Position numbers and translations under genes: made by a program
Assembly (NCBI GenBank): GCA_002917775.1
Contig: KZ627162.1
Location: 214,357-278,356, forward strand
Source: Glaciozyma antarctica PI12
Lineage: Eukaryota > Basidiomycota > Microbotryomycetes > Kriegeriales > Camptobasidiaceae
DNA: 64,000 nt
Reading direction: 5' to 3'
Part shown: positions 22,923-34,438 of the stretch, piece by piece
Numbering within the stretch: position 1 is the stretch's first letter
Layout of the letters: every line of letters starts with the position of its first letter
Notes under the pieces: generated by a model
What the model saw: only the letters and a program-made list of their open reading frames with translations
Database searches by the model: none
What the model was told of the DNA's origin: nothing

Positions 22923-24370
22923 ATGGCAGCTACGGTGGATGAGTTTATCGAGACGCTCAACGCAGAGCAGTCCGTCTTTCTTAGTTCTGCTCGAGGCGCC
23001 ACGCTCACCCCTCTCACACAGATACGTCGATCTCCACAAGTTGCGGAGCTTCTCGCGGCATGGGATTCCAGCCTCTATTCGTGGCGTACGTTGTTTCTCT
23101 GAGCTCACAAGGAATGTACTAACACTATACGTCGAGCAGGAAGTCTGGCTGTACCTCCTCAGCGTCCTCTCCCCCGACCGAAGTACGTTCCTGCCGTCTC
23201 CTCTCCCTGCAAGGCTAACCACCTCCCAGCCAACGAGATCTCCTCCATTCGCGGCAAGTACGGAGCGTACCAGACGATGGACAAATCCCCCTCCCTCTCC
23301 AACCGCGTCCGCCTCGAATGCACGCGCTATTACCAGCGTCGACTCCTCCCCTACACCCGCCGTCGCCGACCCGTTCCTCCCCCTTCACTCCGACCCGCAG
23401 TCGACAAGGCGGTATCGACTGCACCGCAGCAGCAGCCGGAGGAACTAATGGATATGACGGCGTTCACGACAAGCGTGGAGAACGTGCTCAGCGCGTACCT
23501 AAATCGCAATAGGCATGTCGAGTACCAGACGGGGTTGGTGCAGCTTGTGGCACCGGTACGCGCGTTCTGTATTCCTCACTGCATTTATCCTGACGATGTG
23601 TGCAGTTCGTGTGGACTCTGAAGACCGAGGCTGGGATGTTCTTCTGCTTCGAGCGACTGATGGGAATCATCGGTACGTCTCGGCTCTCCTGCCCTCTCCC
23701 ATGTTCGAGCTGCTGAACGTCGCACTAACTTAATCTTCTGCCATACGACGTAGCGAACCGTCGCGAATCTCCTTCTTCCTGTGCGAATCTCCTTCTTCCT
23801 CTCCCTCGTTCGCCAGTTCCTCCCGGACCTACACAACTACTTTGACTTTGAAGCCGTCGATCGTGCGTCCTCTCGTCTCTTCTTCTCACGCTTTTGCTAA
23901 TCCAAGAGCGACAGTGCACGAATTAGCGAGCACATGGATGCAGTGGCTCTTCGCAAAGGAGATGCAGATCGGGATGCTCATGCGTCTATGGGGTACGCTT
24001 GTCCTCTACTCTTCTCCTTCTCTCACTCACCTCGTTCTCTTCAGACGTCTACTTCTCCGACTCCAACCCTCTCGACCTCCACAACTTCGTGCGTCCCCCC
24101 TCCACCCCTCCCCGAACTCGCTAACCCCCTCCCAGGTATGTCTTGCGATTCTGACGAGCTGCAAGGAAGCGCTCGAGGAGCTGGATCAATCGGAAGTGCG
24201 GTCTATGCTACTATCGCTACCTCTTATGCCGGTCGATCGGGTGAGTCTCTCTCGCTGGGCTGGGGAGGACGGAGCTGATGAGATGCGAGCAGTTGGTGGT
24301 CGAGGCGACGAACTTGCGGTTGGCGTACCAGCAGAGCCAGACGAGGGGAGAGCGACCAGCGGAGTATTAG
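22923..24370 (+). CDS. TBC-domain (Rab-GAP-like) protein
   Basis: Starts MAATVDEFIETLNAEQ. The TBC domain covers most of the protein: EVWLYLLSVLSPDR, SIRGKYGAYQTMDKS, RVRLECTRYYQRR, VEYQTGLVQLVAPFVW, TEAGMFFCFERLMGI, FLSLVRQFLPDLHNYFDFEA, then WMQWLFAKEMQIGMLMRLWD plus VYFSDSNPLDLH, and LEELDQSEVRSMLLSLP. TBC proteins speed up GTP hydrolysis by Rab GTPases with an Arg finger (IxxDxxRT) and a Gln finger (YxQ). Here the Arg region reads VRLECTRY (Arg kept, D to E, T to Y) and the Gln region reads YQTG, so the usual Gln position is Thr. It may be a weak or non-catalytic GAP. At least eight short introns. It ends SQTRGERPAEY at 24370. Confidence 0.85.
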
Positions 24371-24466
24371 CTGCAAAGAGATCTGTTGTAAAACCAAGCT
24401 CGCGAGAGAGCGAGAAAGCGAGTCTCAACCGCCTCGATCGCACAACAACATCCTCATTCCCTTTGC

Positions 24467-25985
24467 CTACACCCCTAACCTCCCCTGCGCCTTCGCCAAC
24501 TGCAATCCCAACTCCAGCTTCCTAAGCTCAAACTCCCTCTCCTCCCTCCTCTCCTCCCTCTCCCTCNNNNNNNNNNNNNNNNNNNNNNNNNNNNNAACCT
24601 CCCCTGCGCCTTCGCCAACTGCAATCCCAACTCCAGCTTCCTAAGCTCAAACTCCCTCTCCTCCCTCCTCTCCTCCCTCTCCCTCTCCCTCTCCTCCCTC
24701 TCCCTCTCCCGCCCCCTCTCCTTCCCCGCCTCCACCGCCCGCTCGTGCTCCATCTCGTCCCTCCGTAAAGCGCGTTGGTGGTACTGGTCCCTTTTACGCT
24801 GTTTGAGCGCCGCGCGAGCGGAGGGCGTTAGGCGCTCGGTATCGGAGTCGAGCGAGTCGTTCGAGGAGATGGACTGCGAGGCATATCAGCGGTGTTTAGA
24901 AGCGGGAGAGGAATGGGGACGTACCTCCTCGCGCTCCCGCTTGCCCTTGCCGCTCTTCCGCACACTCGTCGTCTCGTACCCCTGCATCTGGCCGCTCACC
25001 CATACCGTGCTGAGAGGACGTGAAACGGCTGGAGAGGCGATGACGGGGGAAGCAGTGCGTTCGATTCCAGTCCCTCGTCGGCGCGGGACTGGCCCAGAGC
25101 CCGAAGCGATAGCTAGCTGTCGTTCTGTGCGAAAACGGTCAGCTCGCTCGCTTAGAAAGTGAAGCTGTATAGACGCACCGAGGATCTGAGCGACGGGAAC
25201 GGGGGGAGGAAGGAAGGCGTCTGCGAGGTCAAGAGTGAGAGGAGGGCGGGTTGGGAGCTGGAAGACGGAGGGGATGTGCGACGGGAGAGGAGGTGGGAGA
25301 GGAGGTGGGAGGTGGAGAGGGCCGGTGCCGGAGAGGAGTTGGGAAAGCTCGTTGTAGACGGGGCAGCGGAGCTGGATGGCGTGCAGGCGTTTTTCTGTGG
25401 CGTTGCGATGAGGCTCGGTCAGCAAACGGGGGAGCGAGAGACGGAGGGAGGGACTGACCTTGAGACCAGTTGTCGTCGGAAGAGTCCTTGGGCTCTCGTA
25501 CTTCCTTCTCGCACTCGATAAACACTCGTGGTAGCCTGCGTGCTGGATAAGCATCCCCGCCCTCGCACACCTCGCTGCCTCAACGTACTTGTGCATCCAG
25601 TCCTTGATTCGATTCCCGTACCACCTCGGCTCGTCCCTTACATGATCCTCATGCTCCCACCCCTCAAACGTCCTCTTCGCCAGGTCCGTCTGGTACTCAA
25701 TCTTGCTGCCCCCGACCGCCGTTTCCCCAACGCGCGGCCACAACGCTCGGCGCAGAGTATCGTTCTCCGGCTCGAGCAGGAGCTGCAACAGCTTGCGCGT
25801 AAAGCGCCAGTTGTCCTCCTTCCATCTGCGAGAACGGTGAGCTCCGCGGAGCAGTAGAGAGCAGAAGGAACGGACCCAGGAGGAGGGTGCTGGGCGGGCT
25901 TGCGCTTCTTCTTCTCGGGCTCTTCTGGCGCGCTTTGCTGGGGGACAAAGGGCCGCGGTGAGAGCTGACGTGGCTGCGAGTTCAT
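24467..25985 (-). CDS. Unrecognised protein with Glu/Arg-rich coiled-coil tail
   Basis: I do not recognise a family. Start MNSQPRQLSPRPFVPQQ at 25985. The first conserved-looking block reads WKEDNWRFTRKLLQLLLEPE, RRALWPRVGETAVGG, LAKRTFEGWEHEDHVR and WYGNRIKDWMHKYVEAAR. It is followed by VFIECEKEVREPKDSSDDNW, then KRLHAIQLRCPVYNELSQLL, Pro-rich linkers, and a C-terminal charged helix (QYHQRALRRDEMEHERAVEA, ending LRKLELGLQLAKAQGRLGV). The passage from WMHKYVEAAR to FIECEKEV near 25515 needs a one-base frame change, probably an assembly error. Near the 3' end a 29-N gap is flanked by two identical 90-bp copies; counting one copy gives the natural stop at 24467-24469. The tail resembles nuclear RNA-related proteins in composition only. 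Confidence 0.6.
24477..24685. repeat. 90-bp duplication flanking a 29-N gap (probable assembly artefact)
   Basis: 24477-24566 and 24596-24685 are identical and separated by Ns at 24567-24595. The sequence is CT-rich low-complexity coding DNA. An unmerged contig overlap explains this better than biology. Confidence 0.9.
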
Positions 25986-26154
25986 CGTCGAGATCAGAGT
26001 GGGCGGCGAATCGAGGGAGTGAGTCGTGAGTCGAGAGTGAGCGACTCGATGGGACGAGTCGACCCAGCGTCGCTGGCCGAGTCACGTCGTTCTCCCCCCA
26101 CAACGTCGACGAGCTTTCGCGCAACTCAAGGACCTCTAGTAGCTCAGCACAGCC
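25986..26154. promoter_or_regulatory. Short divergent promoter
   Basis: Only 169 bp separate the start codons of the minus-strand unknown gene and the plus-strand TCERG1-like gene, so control sequences must be shared. No TATA box seen. Confidence 0.45.
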
Positions 26155-28808
26155 ATGTCCCAGCCGCCGCCTCGCCAGGGAAGACCAGGAGCACCTCCCC
26201 CGCTTCCTCACTTCCCGCCTTCCCTCAGTTCCCTCCTTCCCTACCTCCAGGATGGACAGAGCATCGAGGTGAGCCTTCTCTCCTGACGTGAACAGCGCCT
26301 GTGCGGCGTCCGTACGGCGTACCCTCGAGCTCGGCAGCTTGCGCGGACCTATCGTGCTGCAGAGCGGGCCTGGCGAGCTCCACCTGCTCGCGCTGTCGCC
26401 TCACGAACAACAGCTAACAGCGCCTCCCCCTCCCCGCAGCTCCCGCCGGTCAACCCTACTGGTTCAACCCTCAAACCAACGTCTCGACCTACACGCGTCC
26501 TCTCCCCCCTACCCCTCCTCCCGGCTTCTCCTCCGTCCCCCCTCCTCCGCCTTTCATGAACGCTCCTCTACACTTTACCGGCAACGCTCCCGCACCAGCA
26601 CCAGCAAGGGAGAAGAAGGAGAAGCCCAAGACCAAGACGCCTATCAAGGGGACGGATTGGACTAAGGTCGAGACGAACAAGGGGAACGTCTTTTGGACGA
26701 ACAGGGTTACGAAGGAGAGTGTGTGGAGTGTGCCGGGGGAGATCAAGGAGGTGGTAGAGGGAATGGAGAAGGGGAAGAAGCGGGAGAGGGAGGCGGAGGT
26801 GGTGGAGGAGAAGGTCGAGGTGGTGGAGAAGCCCAAGGAGGTCGTGCAGGAGGAGCCGCCGAAGAAGAAGAAGCAGAAGCAGGTCGTGATGAGGGAATTG
26901 GCGGAGCTGGACAAGGACGAGGTCTGGCAGAAGCAGGTCGCGGCGCAGATGGCCGAGGAGGTGGCGGAGCAGGAGCGCGCGGAGCTCGAGGCGGCTGGAG
27001 AGACGGCGGAGCCAGTCGTGGTGGAGAAGGAGAAGGTCGAGGTGCCTGTCGTTGTTGCTCCTCCAGCTGCACCTGTCCCGGCAGCTGTCGTTCACGCGCC
27101 CAAGATTGACGTCTCGCCAGGCGAGGCTATCGCGCTCTTCAAGGTAAGAGTTGTCCCTGCTCTCCTACAAACTTCGCTGACTCTTCTCGCAGACCATGCT
27201 CGCAGAAAAGGATATCAACCCCATGGCGCCCTGGGACAACGAGCTGCCGAAATTCATCAACGACCCTCGCTACATCGGTTCGTCCCTCCTCCTTGCCTCT
27301 CCCGCACCGCTGACCTCCCTTCGCACAGCCGTCCGTACCCTCCGCGACCGCCGAGATCTTTTCGACGAGTTCTGCAAGGAGAAGATCCGCGAGACGCGCG
27401 CCGCCAAAAAAACCGCCGCCGAAGCCGGAGGGCCCAAAGCCGACGTACGTCCTCTCGCTCTCCCCCTATTTCGCACGCTAACCCCCTCGCAGCCCCTTAC
27501 CGCGTTCCGCGCTCTCCTCCTCACGACCGTCACGTCGACTCGCACGCATTTCTCCGACTTTAAGCGCGCGCACGCCAAGGATCCTCGGTACCGCGAGTTT
27601 GGAAAGACGGAGGGAGAGAGGGAGAAGGTCTTTAAGGGGTGGTTGAGGGAGTTGGGGGAGCGGAAGAGGGCTGAGGCGCAGAAGGCCGAGGAGCGATTCG
27701 CGCAGATGCTGAGGGAGGACGCGGGGATCAAGGAGGGGGATAAGTGGGCTGAGGTGCGCTCGACCGGGTCCTTTTCTGACGACAGGAGTGCTGATAGACG
27801 TGTGCAGGTCAAGCTTCGACATGTCAGCGACCCTCGGTACGACGCCGTCAACTCGTCTTCACTGCGCGAATCCCTCTTCACGAGCTACCTCGCCAACCTC
27901 TCCTCGTCGACCGGCGCGGCCAAGTCGGATAAAGCTGCGAGGACGGCGGCGAGCCTGCGAGAGCGGGAGGAGCAGGTGCGAGGGGAGAAGGAGCGGTTGA
28001 GCAGGAATGCGAGTGCGGCGAGGGGAGCTATGGGGCGGGAAGAGGGGGAGAGGGAGTTCAAGACTCTCCTCATCGATTCGGTGCGGGATCACGAGGTGCG
28101 TTCCTCCTACGCACATACTGTGGTGGACTTCGCACTGATTTGTTCTGCGCAGGCGCGCTGGGACTCTGTCGCTCCCGCCCTCGAGCGCGATCCCCGCTTC
28201 GAAGCCTCCGGTCTCAACCCTCACGACAAGCGAAGGATGTTCGACGTCCACCTCTCAGAGCTCTACACGAAGCGCGTCGCCGCCGTCGAATCCCTCTTTC
28301 TCACCCACTCTCCGACCCTCACGACACCCTTCACCGACGTCCTCCCCCTCCTCTCTTCCTCCCCTCACGTCGCTCGTCTTGTCGGTACGGCATTCGATCG
28401 CCTCGAGGGACTGTTCGATACGTGGCGCGGGAAGAGGATCGCGTTGGCGCAGAGGGAGTTTGACGACTTGTTGAAGGAGAGCCCGATTTTGGAGCATTGG
28501 GGGAGGCTACAGAAGAAGGAGGAGGGAGGGGAGGGGAAGAAGATCGTGGATGAGGACGAGGATGAGGATGAGGGAGCGATCGATATTTCAGAGATGGCGA
28601 AGCAGGTAGACTTGAAGGCGATTCATGCGGTGCTCAAGGTAAGGCTTCCTCTCTCGATGTGATGGTGTAGACGGCAGCTGACGAAGGATTGTAGCACGAC
28701 AAGCGGTACCTCATCTTCGACTACGATCCGGAGAATCGGAACAAGTGGATCGAGGAGTTCCTCGCGAACCTCTCGGCTCCGAAGGCGACGGTCCACCAGC
28801 GGGATTGA
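26155..28808 (+). CDS. TCERG1/CA150-like WW and FF domain protein
   Basis: Couples RNA polymerase II elongation to splicing: WW domains bind Pro-rich splicing factors and FF domains bind the phosphorylated polymerase tail. WW1 is PPGWTEHR, intron 26269-26439, then APAGQPYWFNPQTNVSTYTR plus P; WW2 is TDWTKVETNKGNVFWTNR then ESVWSVP. A Lys/Glu/Val-rich linker follows. FF repeats begin with ALFKTMLAEKDINPMAPWDN and PLTAFRALLLTTVTS, with KWAEVKLRHVSDPRYDAVNS, EEGEREFKTLLIDSVRDHEA and FDDLLKESPILEHWGRLQKK. The match to human TCERG1 is clear at DPRYxAVxSSSxRExLF and ASLREREEQV. End NLSAPKATVHQRD. The ATG at 26155 (MSQPPPRQGRPGAPPP) is one base out of frame with WW1, so either a base is missing in exon 1 or the true start lies elsewhere (frame open from 26019). 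Confidence 0.9.
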
Positions 28809-29315
28809 TGCAATGCTCGACATTGCTCTTCATGATTCAATTCGACGGTTTCTGGCGTGAGCGAGGACAGAGATCTGGTCGTTTGCGAAGGCGTTTGCGA
28901 AGGCATGGGCGAAGGTGCGCCTTCGCAAGGTCGGTGGCTTTTGTGATGGTGGGGCACCATTACATTCCTCTGGGCGCTCTCATCGAGCTCCACTGCTTCA
29001 CTGCCGCTTTCGAAGCTGATGAGCTCGGTGAGTGAGCTTCGCAAAGGGGGCCGTGCGGGTGAGTGAGACTTCGCTCGCCGCCTTCCTTCTTCCGCTCGTC
29101 TCTGCCTCGCGGGTTTCGCTTGATTTATCAAGTCGACACCTTTCGCAAAGCCGAGGCGCATCCTGGCGGCGCAGAGAGACAGGAACCGGGTTTGGGCTCT
29201 AAACCGAGGGAGCACGCAATCGTCGACCGGATTGCACTGCTCCTGCTCGAAAGGCCATAAGACGGTCACAGTAACACTCTTCTCAGCATCTTACACCTGC
29301 TGCCTCGTGCACGAT
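28809..29315. other. Intergenic with a strong hairpin
   Basis: 507 bp, no gene seen. TTGCGAAGGC occurs at 28883-28892 and 28895-28904 and its inverse GCCTTCGCAA at 28919-28928, giving a 10-bp stem with a 14-base loop. It lies about 90 bp after the stop of the TCERG1-like gene, in what should be its 3' UTR. Confidence 0.55.
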
Positions 29316-31649
29316 ATGGCTTCCCAGACCGATCCAACCATCTCCGCCTCGCCATCTTTCGCGGACGACAAGAACGGAACCTCCGACGGCTCGTCGAGGC
29401 CCAGCTCTGAGCTTACGCAGGATGTATCCTACACAGAAGAGGAGGATCGAAAGCTTATCAGGAAGGGTAAGGGAGTTCAGCTTGAGGTGGACAGGAGGGA
29501 GGGAGCTGACGATAATCGCTTCGCACGTAGTGGATTGGGCGTTGCTCCCTGGCTTGACGTTCCTGTACCTCCTATCATTTCTCGATCGTGCCAATGGTAC
29601 GTTTTTAGATCTCTTTGGAGCTCGTTGGGCTGGAGCTAACAACGGCGACAGTCGGGAATGCGAAGCTCTTCGGCATGCTCACGGACTTGAACATTACGGA
29701 TCCCAGCGCCTACAACAGTGGTCTTGCTTTGGTGCGTCTTCTTTCAAGCACTTCCAAATGGTAGCTAACCTTTTATCGCGGCAGTATTTCGTTCGTGCCG
29801 GACCCCCGCCTTGCGACGACGACGCTTTCACTGACTCCTCCACCCGCAGCTTGGTTATGTCCTCTTCGAGGTCCCTGCCAACGTCGTTCTCAAGGTCAGC
29901 CCCCGTTCTGCATTGCATCAACAGCAGCTAACCTAATCCCGAATCATACAGCGCTACAACCCCTCGAAATGGCTCCCAATCCTCACCGTTGCCTTCGGAG
30001 TGACCGCTACGCTCCAAGGGCTCGTCGTTGACGAGACTGGCTTCTACATCGCCCGTTTCTTCCTAGGAGTCTCGGAAGCAGGCCTCTTTGCAGGCTGCAT
30101 CTTTGTTTGTGCGTCCTCCTCTGCCAAAGTTTCTGGTGGGTCGAGTCTCCGCTGACGTCCCCTGTCAGTCTCGATGTACTATAAGCGACATGAACGTCAC
30201 TGGCGTGTCGCGGTGTTCTTTGGAGGGGCTACAGTGGCTGGTACTTGAGTCTCCTCACCTCCTTGCATGGGAAAGCTGACGTGCGATGATTTCGCAGGCG
30301 CTTTTGGTGGAGTTTTGGCCTGGGGTGTTAGTCCCTCGCGTCCTCGCGACTCGTTCTGCTGCTGATCTATCCAATATACTAGATTGGTCATATGGGAGGC
30401 GTAGGCGGAAAGACGAGCTGGCACTGGGTGCGTTCGAACCTCTTCCTGGCGTCGCCTCAAGACTCACCGTTCTCGCTCGACAGATCTTCTTTCTTGAAGG
30501 AATCTTCACCACTCTCGTAGGCTTCACAGCCTTTTTCTGGGTCCCAGGCTACCCTCGCGACGCCAAGGTACGCGCTCCTTGCCTTCCCTTCGCAACCTCC
30601 GACTGAGCCCGTCACAGTTCCTCACTCCTCGCGATCGAGAAATCCTCCTCGCCCGTCTAGCAACCGACAGCGACGCCGCCGACTCCGAGCCTTTTCGAAT
30701 GGAAAGGAGTCTGTCCGTCCCCCACTCCTCCCTTTGCTCGCTGCCGAACTAACACTCTCCCGCAGGGTCCGCATTCAAGGATCACCTCGTTATCGCCTAC
30801 AGCTTCCTCTTCCACGGCTTCGCTTTCCCGCTCTACTCCCTCTCCCTTTTCCTCCCCACTATCATCGCCGGTCTAGGCTACAAGAGGTCCGTCGTCTCAC
30901 CGACCTCGCAAACGCCACTAACCCGTTCGCAGCTGGCAAGCTCAACTCCTCACCGTCCCACCGTACTTCTGCGCATTCCTCTCGATCCTTTTCGTTGCGT
31001 ATGGAAGTCACAGGAGCAACAAACGAGGACTTTGGATCATTGGGAGCGGAGGACTGGCGATTGTTGGATACGTCGTTCTGCTCAGCACCAAAACTGCCGG
31101 AGCGAGGTACGGTGGTATCTTCCTCACCGTCCTGGGTATCTACGCCGCGAACGCTCTTGTAATTCCTCTCTTCTCCGAACCGCCGTCCTAAACTAAATGG
31201 GTTCCGGCACAGCTCCTCTTCTGGCCATCCGAGAACGTCGGGCCTCAAACGAAGCGAGCCACAGCCACCGCTCTCCAGATCTTCATCGGCGACATCGGAG
31301 GTACGTTCTTCACACACGCCCAAACGCCTGAAAGCTAACGACGTCGCCCCAGCTATCGCTGGAGTCCTGATCTACCGCCCCTCGCTCAACTCCAATTTCT
31401 TTCGAACGCCTCACATCATCGCAGTCGCGTACGTCCTCACCTTCCCTCCTCTCTCACTTCTAACAAACGTTATGAAGGTACACCATCTTCGGGATCCTCG
31501 TCGCGGCGTACCTGTGGTGGTTCATGGCGCGGGAGAATACAAAGCGTGCGGAGCTCAGGGAGAAGGGGATTGGGTTGGAGCAGGAGAAAGTGGTGCTGGG
31601 AGGGACGAGGTTGGGGGATAGGCATCCTTCGTATGTGTATCAGCTTTGA
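29316..31649 (+). CDS. MFS transporter, Dal5/anion:cation symporter family
   Basis: Starts MASQTDPTISASPSFADD and has the N-terminal pattern of allantoate-permease-type transporters: RKLIRK, intron, VDWALLPGLTFLYLLSFLDR, then NAKLFGMLTDLNIT, LGYVLFEVPANVVLKR, FLGVSEAGLFAG and YYKRHERHWRVAVFFGGATV. The second half has FHGFAFPLYSLSLFLPTIIA, TKRATATALQIFIGDIGAIA and a last membrane segment before LWWFMARENTKRAELREKG. Ends SYVYQL. About twelve hydrophobic segments can be counted across 10 or more exons. Family members move carboxylated substrates such as allantoate, nicotinate, biotin or short peptides across the plasma membrane with protons; the substrate here cannot be told from sequence. Confidence 0.9.
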
Positions 31650-31891
31650 GTATGCGGCGCAGAAGGAAGAGATTCACTCGGAGTTCCGGACTTGGTCGAT
31701 TTTTGAGGTTTGCGATACTGCGCAGGTCTTTCGTCTTCGCAAGAGTGCCTTGTGGCAGTGTATAGACGCACTGAGCGAGTCCAGCGGGCCTTCTTCCCCG
31801 CAGAGGCGAGTCCCCACTCCCACTCTCGCTGATCTTGCTCCCACTCACAGCTCGCTCCCCGCTCATACACTCAAACGCACTCCTTCCGTCC

Positions 31892-34438
31892 CTACTCCTC
31901 CAACTGCACATAATTCGCCGGGAAGACACCCACCACCCCATCCTCCCCAACCCCCTGCCACCACTCGTCGCTCACAAACTCAATCTCCCCAATCCTTCCT
32001 ACCTCCACAAACGCTGCATTCCACATCAGTCCCACGCTCGAAATGGGGAAGAAAAGGGACGCACAGAGCTCGCCTTCTTCGGCGGCTTCGTACCCGTACA
32101 ACGCGATTGCTGCGGGTCCTGTCGAGGGGATCAGCGAGGCGAGGAGGGGAGGGGAAAACGGCATACCTTGCGGCTCTGGTTCGGGCTCGACGTGACGAGG
32201 TGGCATCGCAGGTGGCGGGGGAGCTCCCTCGCTCTCCTCAATCAGCTCAACATAGTTCGCTACGCCCTGATCAGCCCTACCCAGCGCAAGCGAGAAGGAA
32301 GAAGAACGCACAAGGGAACAGCCCACTCCTCCCATTACTGCTCGTCCCACTCCACCACCCCTCATCGACCATCTCGATCCCGTCGAGGATTTCTCCCTCG
32401 GTGAGTTCGAGCTCGTTCTCCTCGTCTTTGGCGTACGAGAATAGGACTCGAGCTGTGCGGTCGTCAGCTCCTGCGCGATAGGGTGCGGGGGAGGGGACGA
32501 ACCTCGTTGGCCTGATTCGGCGGAGGGAGGAGCGAGGGAGAGGGAATCTATCTCTGCGACGGGAGCCTAGGAACGCATCAGTCTCGCCCTGTACAAGCGA
32601 GGGAGCTACTCACCTCGAACTCAGGCTCTGGGACAGTAGCGACGAAAGCTGGTGCCGGAGGCGCAGGCGGGGGAGGTGGCGGTGGCGGGGGAGGCGGGGG
32701 AGCTTCGTACTCTGGCTCCGCTTCGACAGGCGCGACAAAAGCTGGTGCCGGGGGCGCAGGCGGCGGCGGGGGAGGAGGAGGGGGAGCTTCGTACTCTGGT
32801 TCCGCCTCGACAGGTGCCGGGGGCGCAGGCGGCGCAGGCGGCGGCGGGGGAGGAGGGGGAGGAGCCTCGTACTCCGGCTCAGCTTCATCGACGCTCGCTG
32901 CCGCTACGGGAGCACTCGACTCGCTCGCCTGATCCTCCTCCTCCTTCTGCGCCTTCGCAAGCACCTGCCTGTCGCTCCACGTCAGCGGTTTGTTCCCCGT
33001 CGACGCCGCAGCGACGGGCTTGAAGCTCCCCGTCGACGCCGCCGAGACTTTCCTCGCAGGCTCCTCATCGCGCGACGCAGCCTGAGCTTGCTCCCAGCGA
33101 TTTCCGAGCTTGCCGGGTTTACCGAGGGAGATGGGGGTGTAAGACGTTCCCTGCGTTTCAGGGTTAGTTGGAGGAATGGGGAGGGGAGGGGAGGAACGTA
33201 CGACGGCTGCGGGGCGCTCGGAGGTGCCTGTGGGAGCTGGGGAGGCGGGAGCGGGGGAGGGACGAGGAGGGAGGGAGATGGAGGGGAAACTGGAGGGAGC
33301 GGGCGCGGCGGCGGGAGGAGACTATCGCAGGGAGAAGCATCAGTAGGGGTGAAGGCAGCGGGGAGAATGGGGACGCACAGGTCGGTTGAAAGCCGGCGGC
33401 GGGGTCACGTCCTTGGGCGCTTCGATCGTCGCTGATTCGCTGCGCTGGCCGACGAGACTCTCTTGCGTCTTGCGGAGCTCTGCGAGCTCGTTCTGCTTTG
33501 AGACGTAGGAGGTTCCGACGGGCGTGGGAGGCGGGACGGGCTTCGACTGAGTAATGGTGGGGCGGCCGATGGGGACGTAGGACGAGGTCTGCAGTTCGCG
33601 TCAGGGAGATTTCGAGGGCGAGTAGGGGGGAACGTACGACGGGAGCGGGCGCAACGTAGCGCTGCGCGGGCTCGTTGTGGACGCTGTACTTGGAACCAGA
33701 CGAGTCGGCGACGCGGCGGAGGATGTGCGAAGGGATGACATCAGCGTCGGAGCGGGCTTGAATCGCGACGTGGTATCTGTCGTCGCTTATCAGCTTGCGT
33801 TCAGGTGCAGGAGGAGAGGGACGTACCCTTTGAGGAACTTGGCTACGGCGGCAGAGTGCGACGGGAACAAGCCCTTCTTGCTCTCTGGGACCCCCTCTCC
33901 AATCCAGTTGATCAGAACGAACTTGGCCAGTCCGCTCCCTGCACATCTCATCAGCTCCAACCCGGCGAGGCGAGAGCAGCGGACGCACCTGGGTCCTTGA
34001 CGCGCACGAAAGCCCACATGACCTTGCCATCGCTGAACTCCTCCTCGAGCTCCTCGAGTCCTCCACTCCCGCTCGTGAGGAACTTGAGCTCGTTCGATAC
34101 GCCGGCGGTGAAGAGGGTGTAGAGGGCGTAGTCGTTCGTTCCTACGAGGTGCGTCAGCGGGGGGTCAGGGGGGAGCTTCGGTGTCTGCGATGGCTCCTCA
34201 AGCAGTCCTCTGTGCTACCACGCTCTCCACAGTGTACAGCGCGCGAACCGCACGTCTCCAGCTCAGCTCCAGCTACTTCGGCCTCCGTACCCCACCTCCA
34301 CGACACACCTCCTCAACACCTCGGCGTTCCCTCCCACGCCCAGCTCCCGGTCCAGACGCCTTACTCACCGGATGAGAGGACGTCCTCGTACGGAGCAAGA
34401 AGGTTCTTGTTGTGGAAGCTGACTGTCGCGCTCGACAT
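31892..34438 (-). CDS. ABP1: Abp1-like actin-binding protein (ADF-H, Pro-rich, two SH3)
   Basis: Starts MSSATVSFHNKNLLAPYEDV. The N-terminal ADF-homology domain contains NDYALYTLFTAG, KVMWAFVRVKDP, KFVLINWIGEGVPESKKGLF, HSAAVAKFLKGYHVAIQA and ARSDADVIPSHILRRVADSS. A central linker has TSSYVPIGRPTI and GTSYTPISLGKPGKLGNRWE, the repeat-like motif seen in fungal Abp1. Then comes a Pro-rich array (EPEYEAPPPPPP units) and two SH3 domains: ARVLFSYAKDEENELELTEG with EGWWSGTSSNGRSGLFPCAY, and AAIALYGYEAAEEGE with DEWWQGVGEDGVVGVFPANY. Abp1 sits on cortical actin patches, activates Arp2/3 and recruits endocytic partners through SH3. The order and ends (VQLEE) fit Abp1. Many introns. Confidence 0.93.
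32632..32885 (-). repeat. Pro-rich tandem repeat in ABP1
   Basis: Three units of about 27-30 codons, each EPEYEA followed by 9-12 Pro, then APPAPAF or APPAPV. GC-rich and repetitive, so copy number may vary between strains or be mis-assembled. Confidence 0.8.

Noticed and set aside
26568-27095. Leu/His/Arg-rich open frames antisense to the TCERG1-like gene
   Set aside because: They are the reverse reading of Glu/Lys/Val repeats in a well-supported exon.
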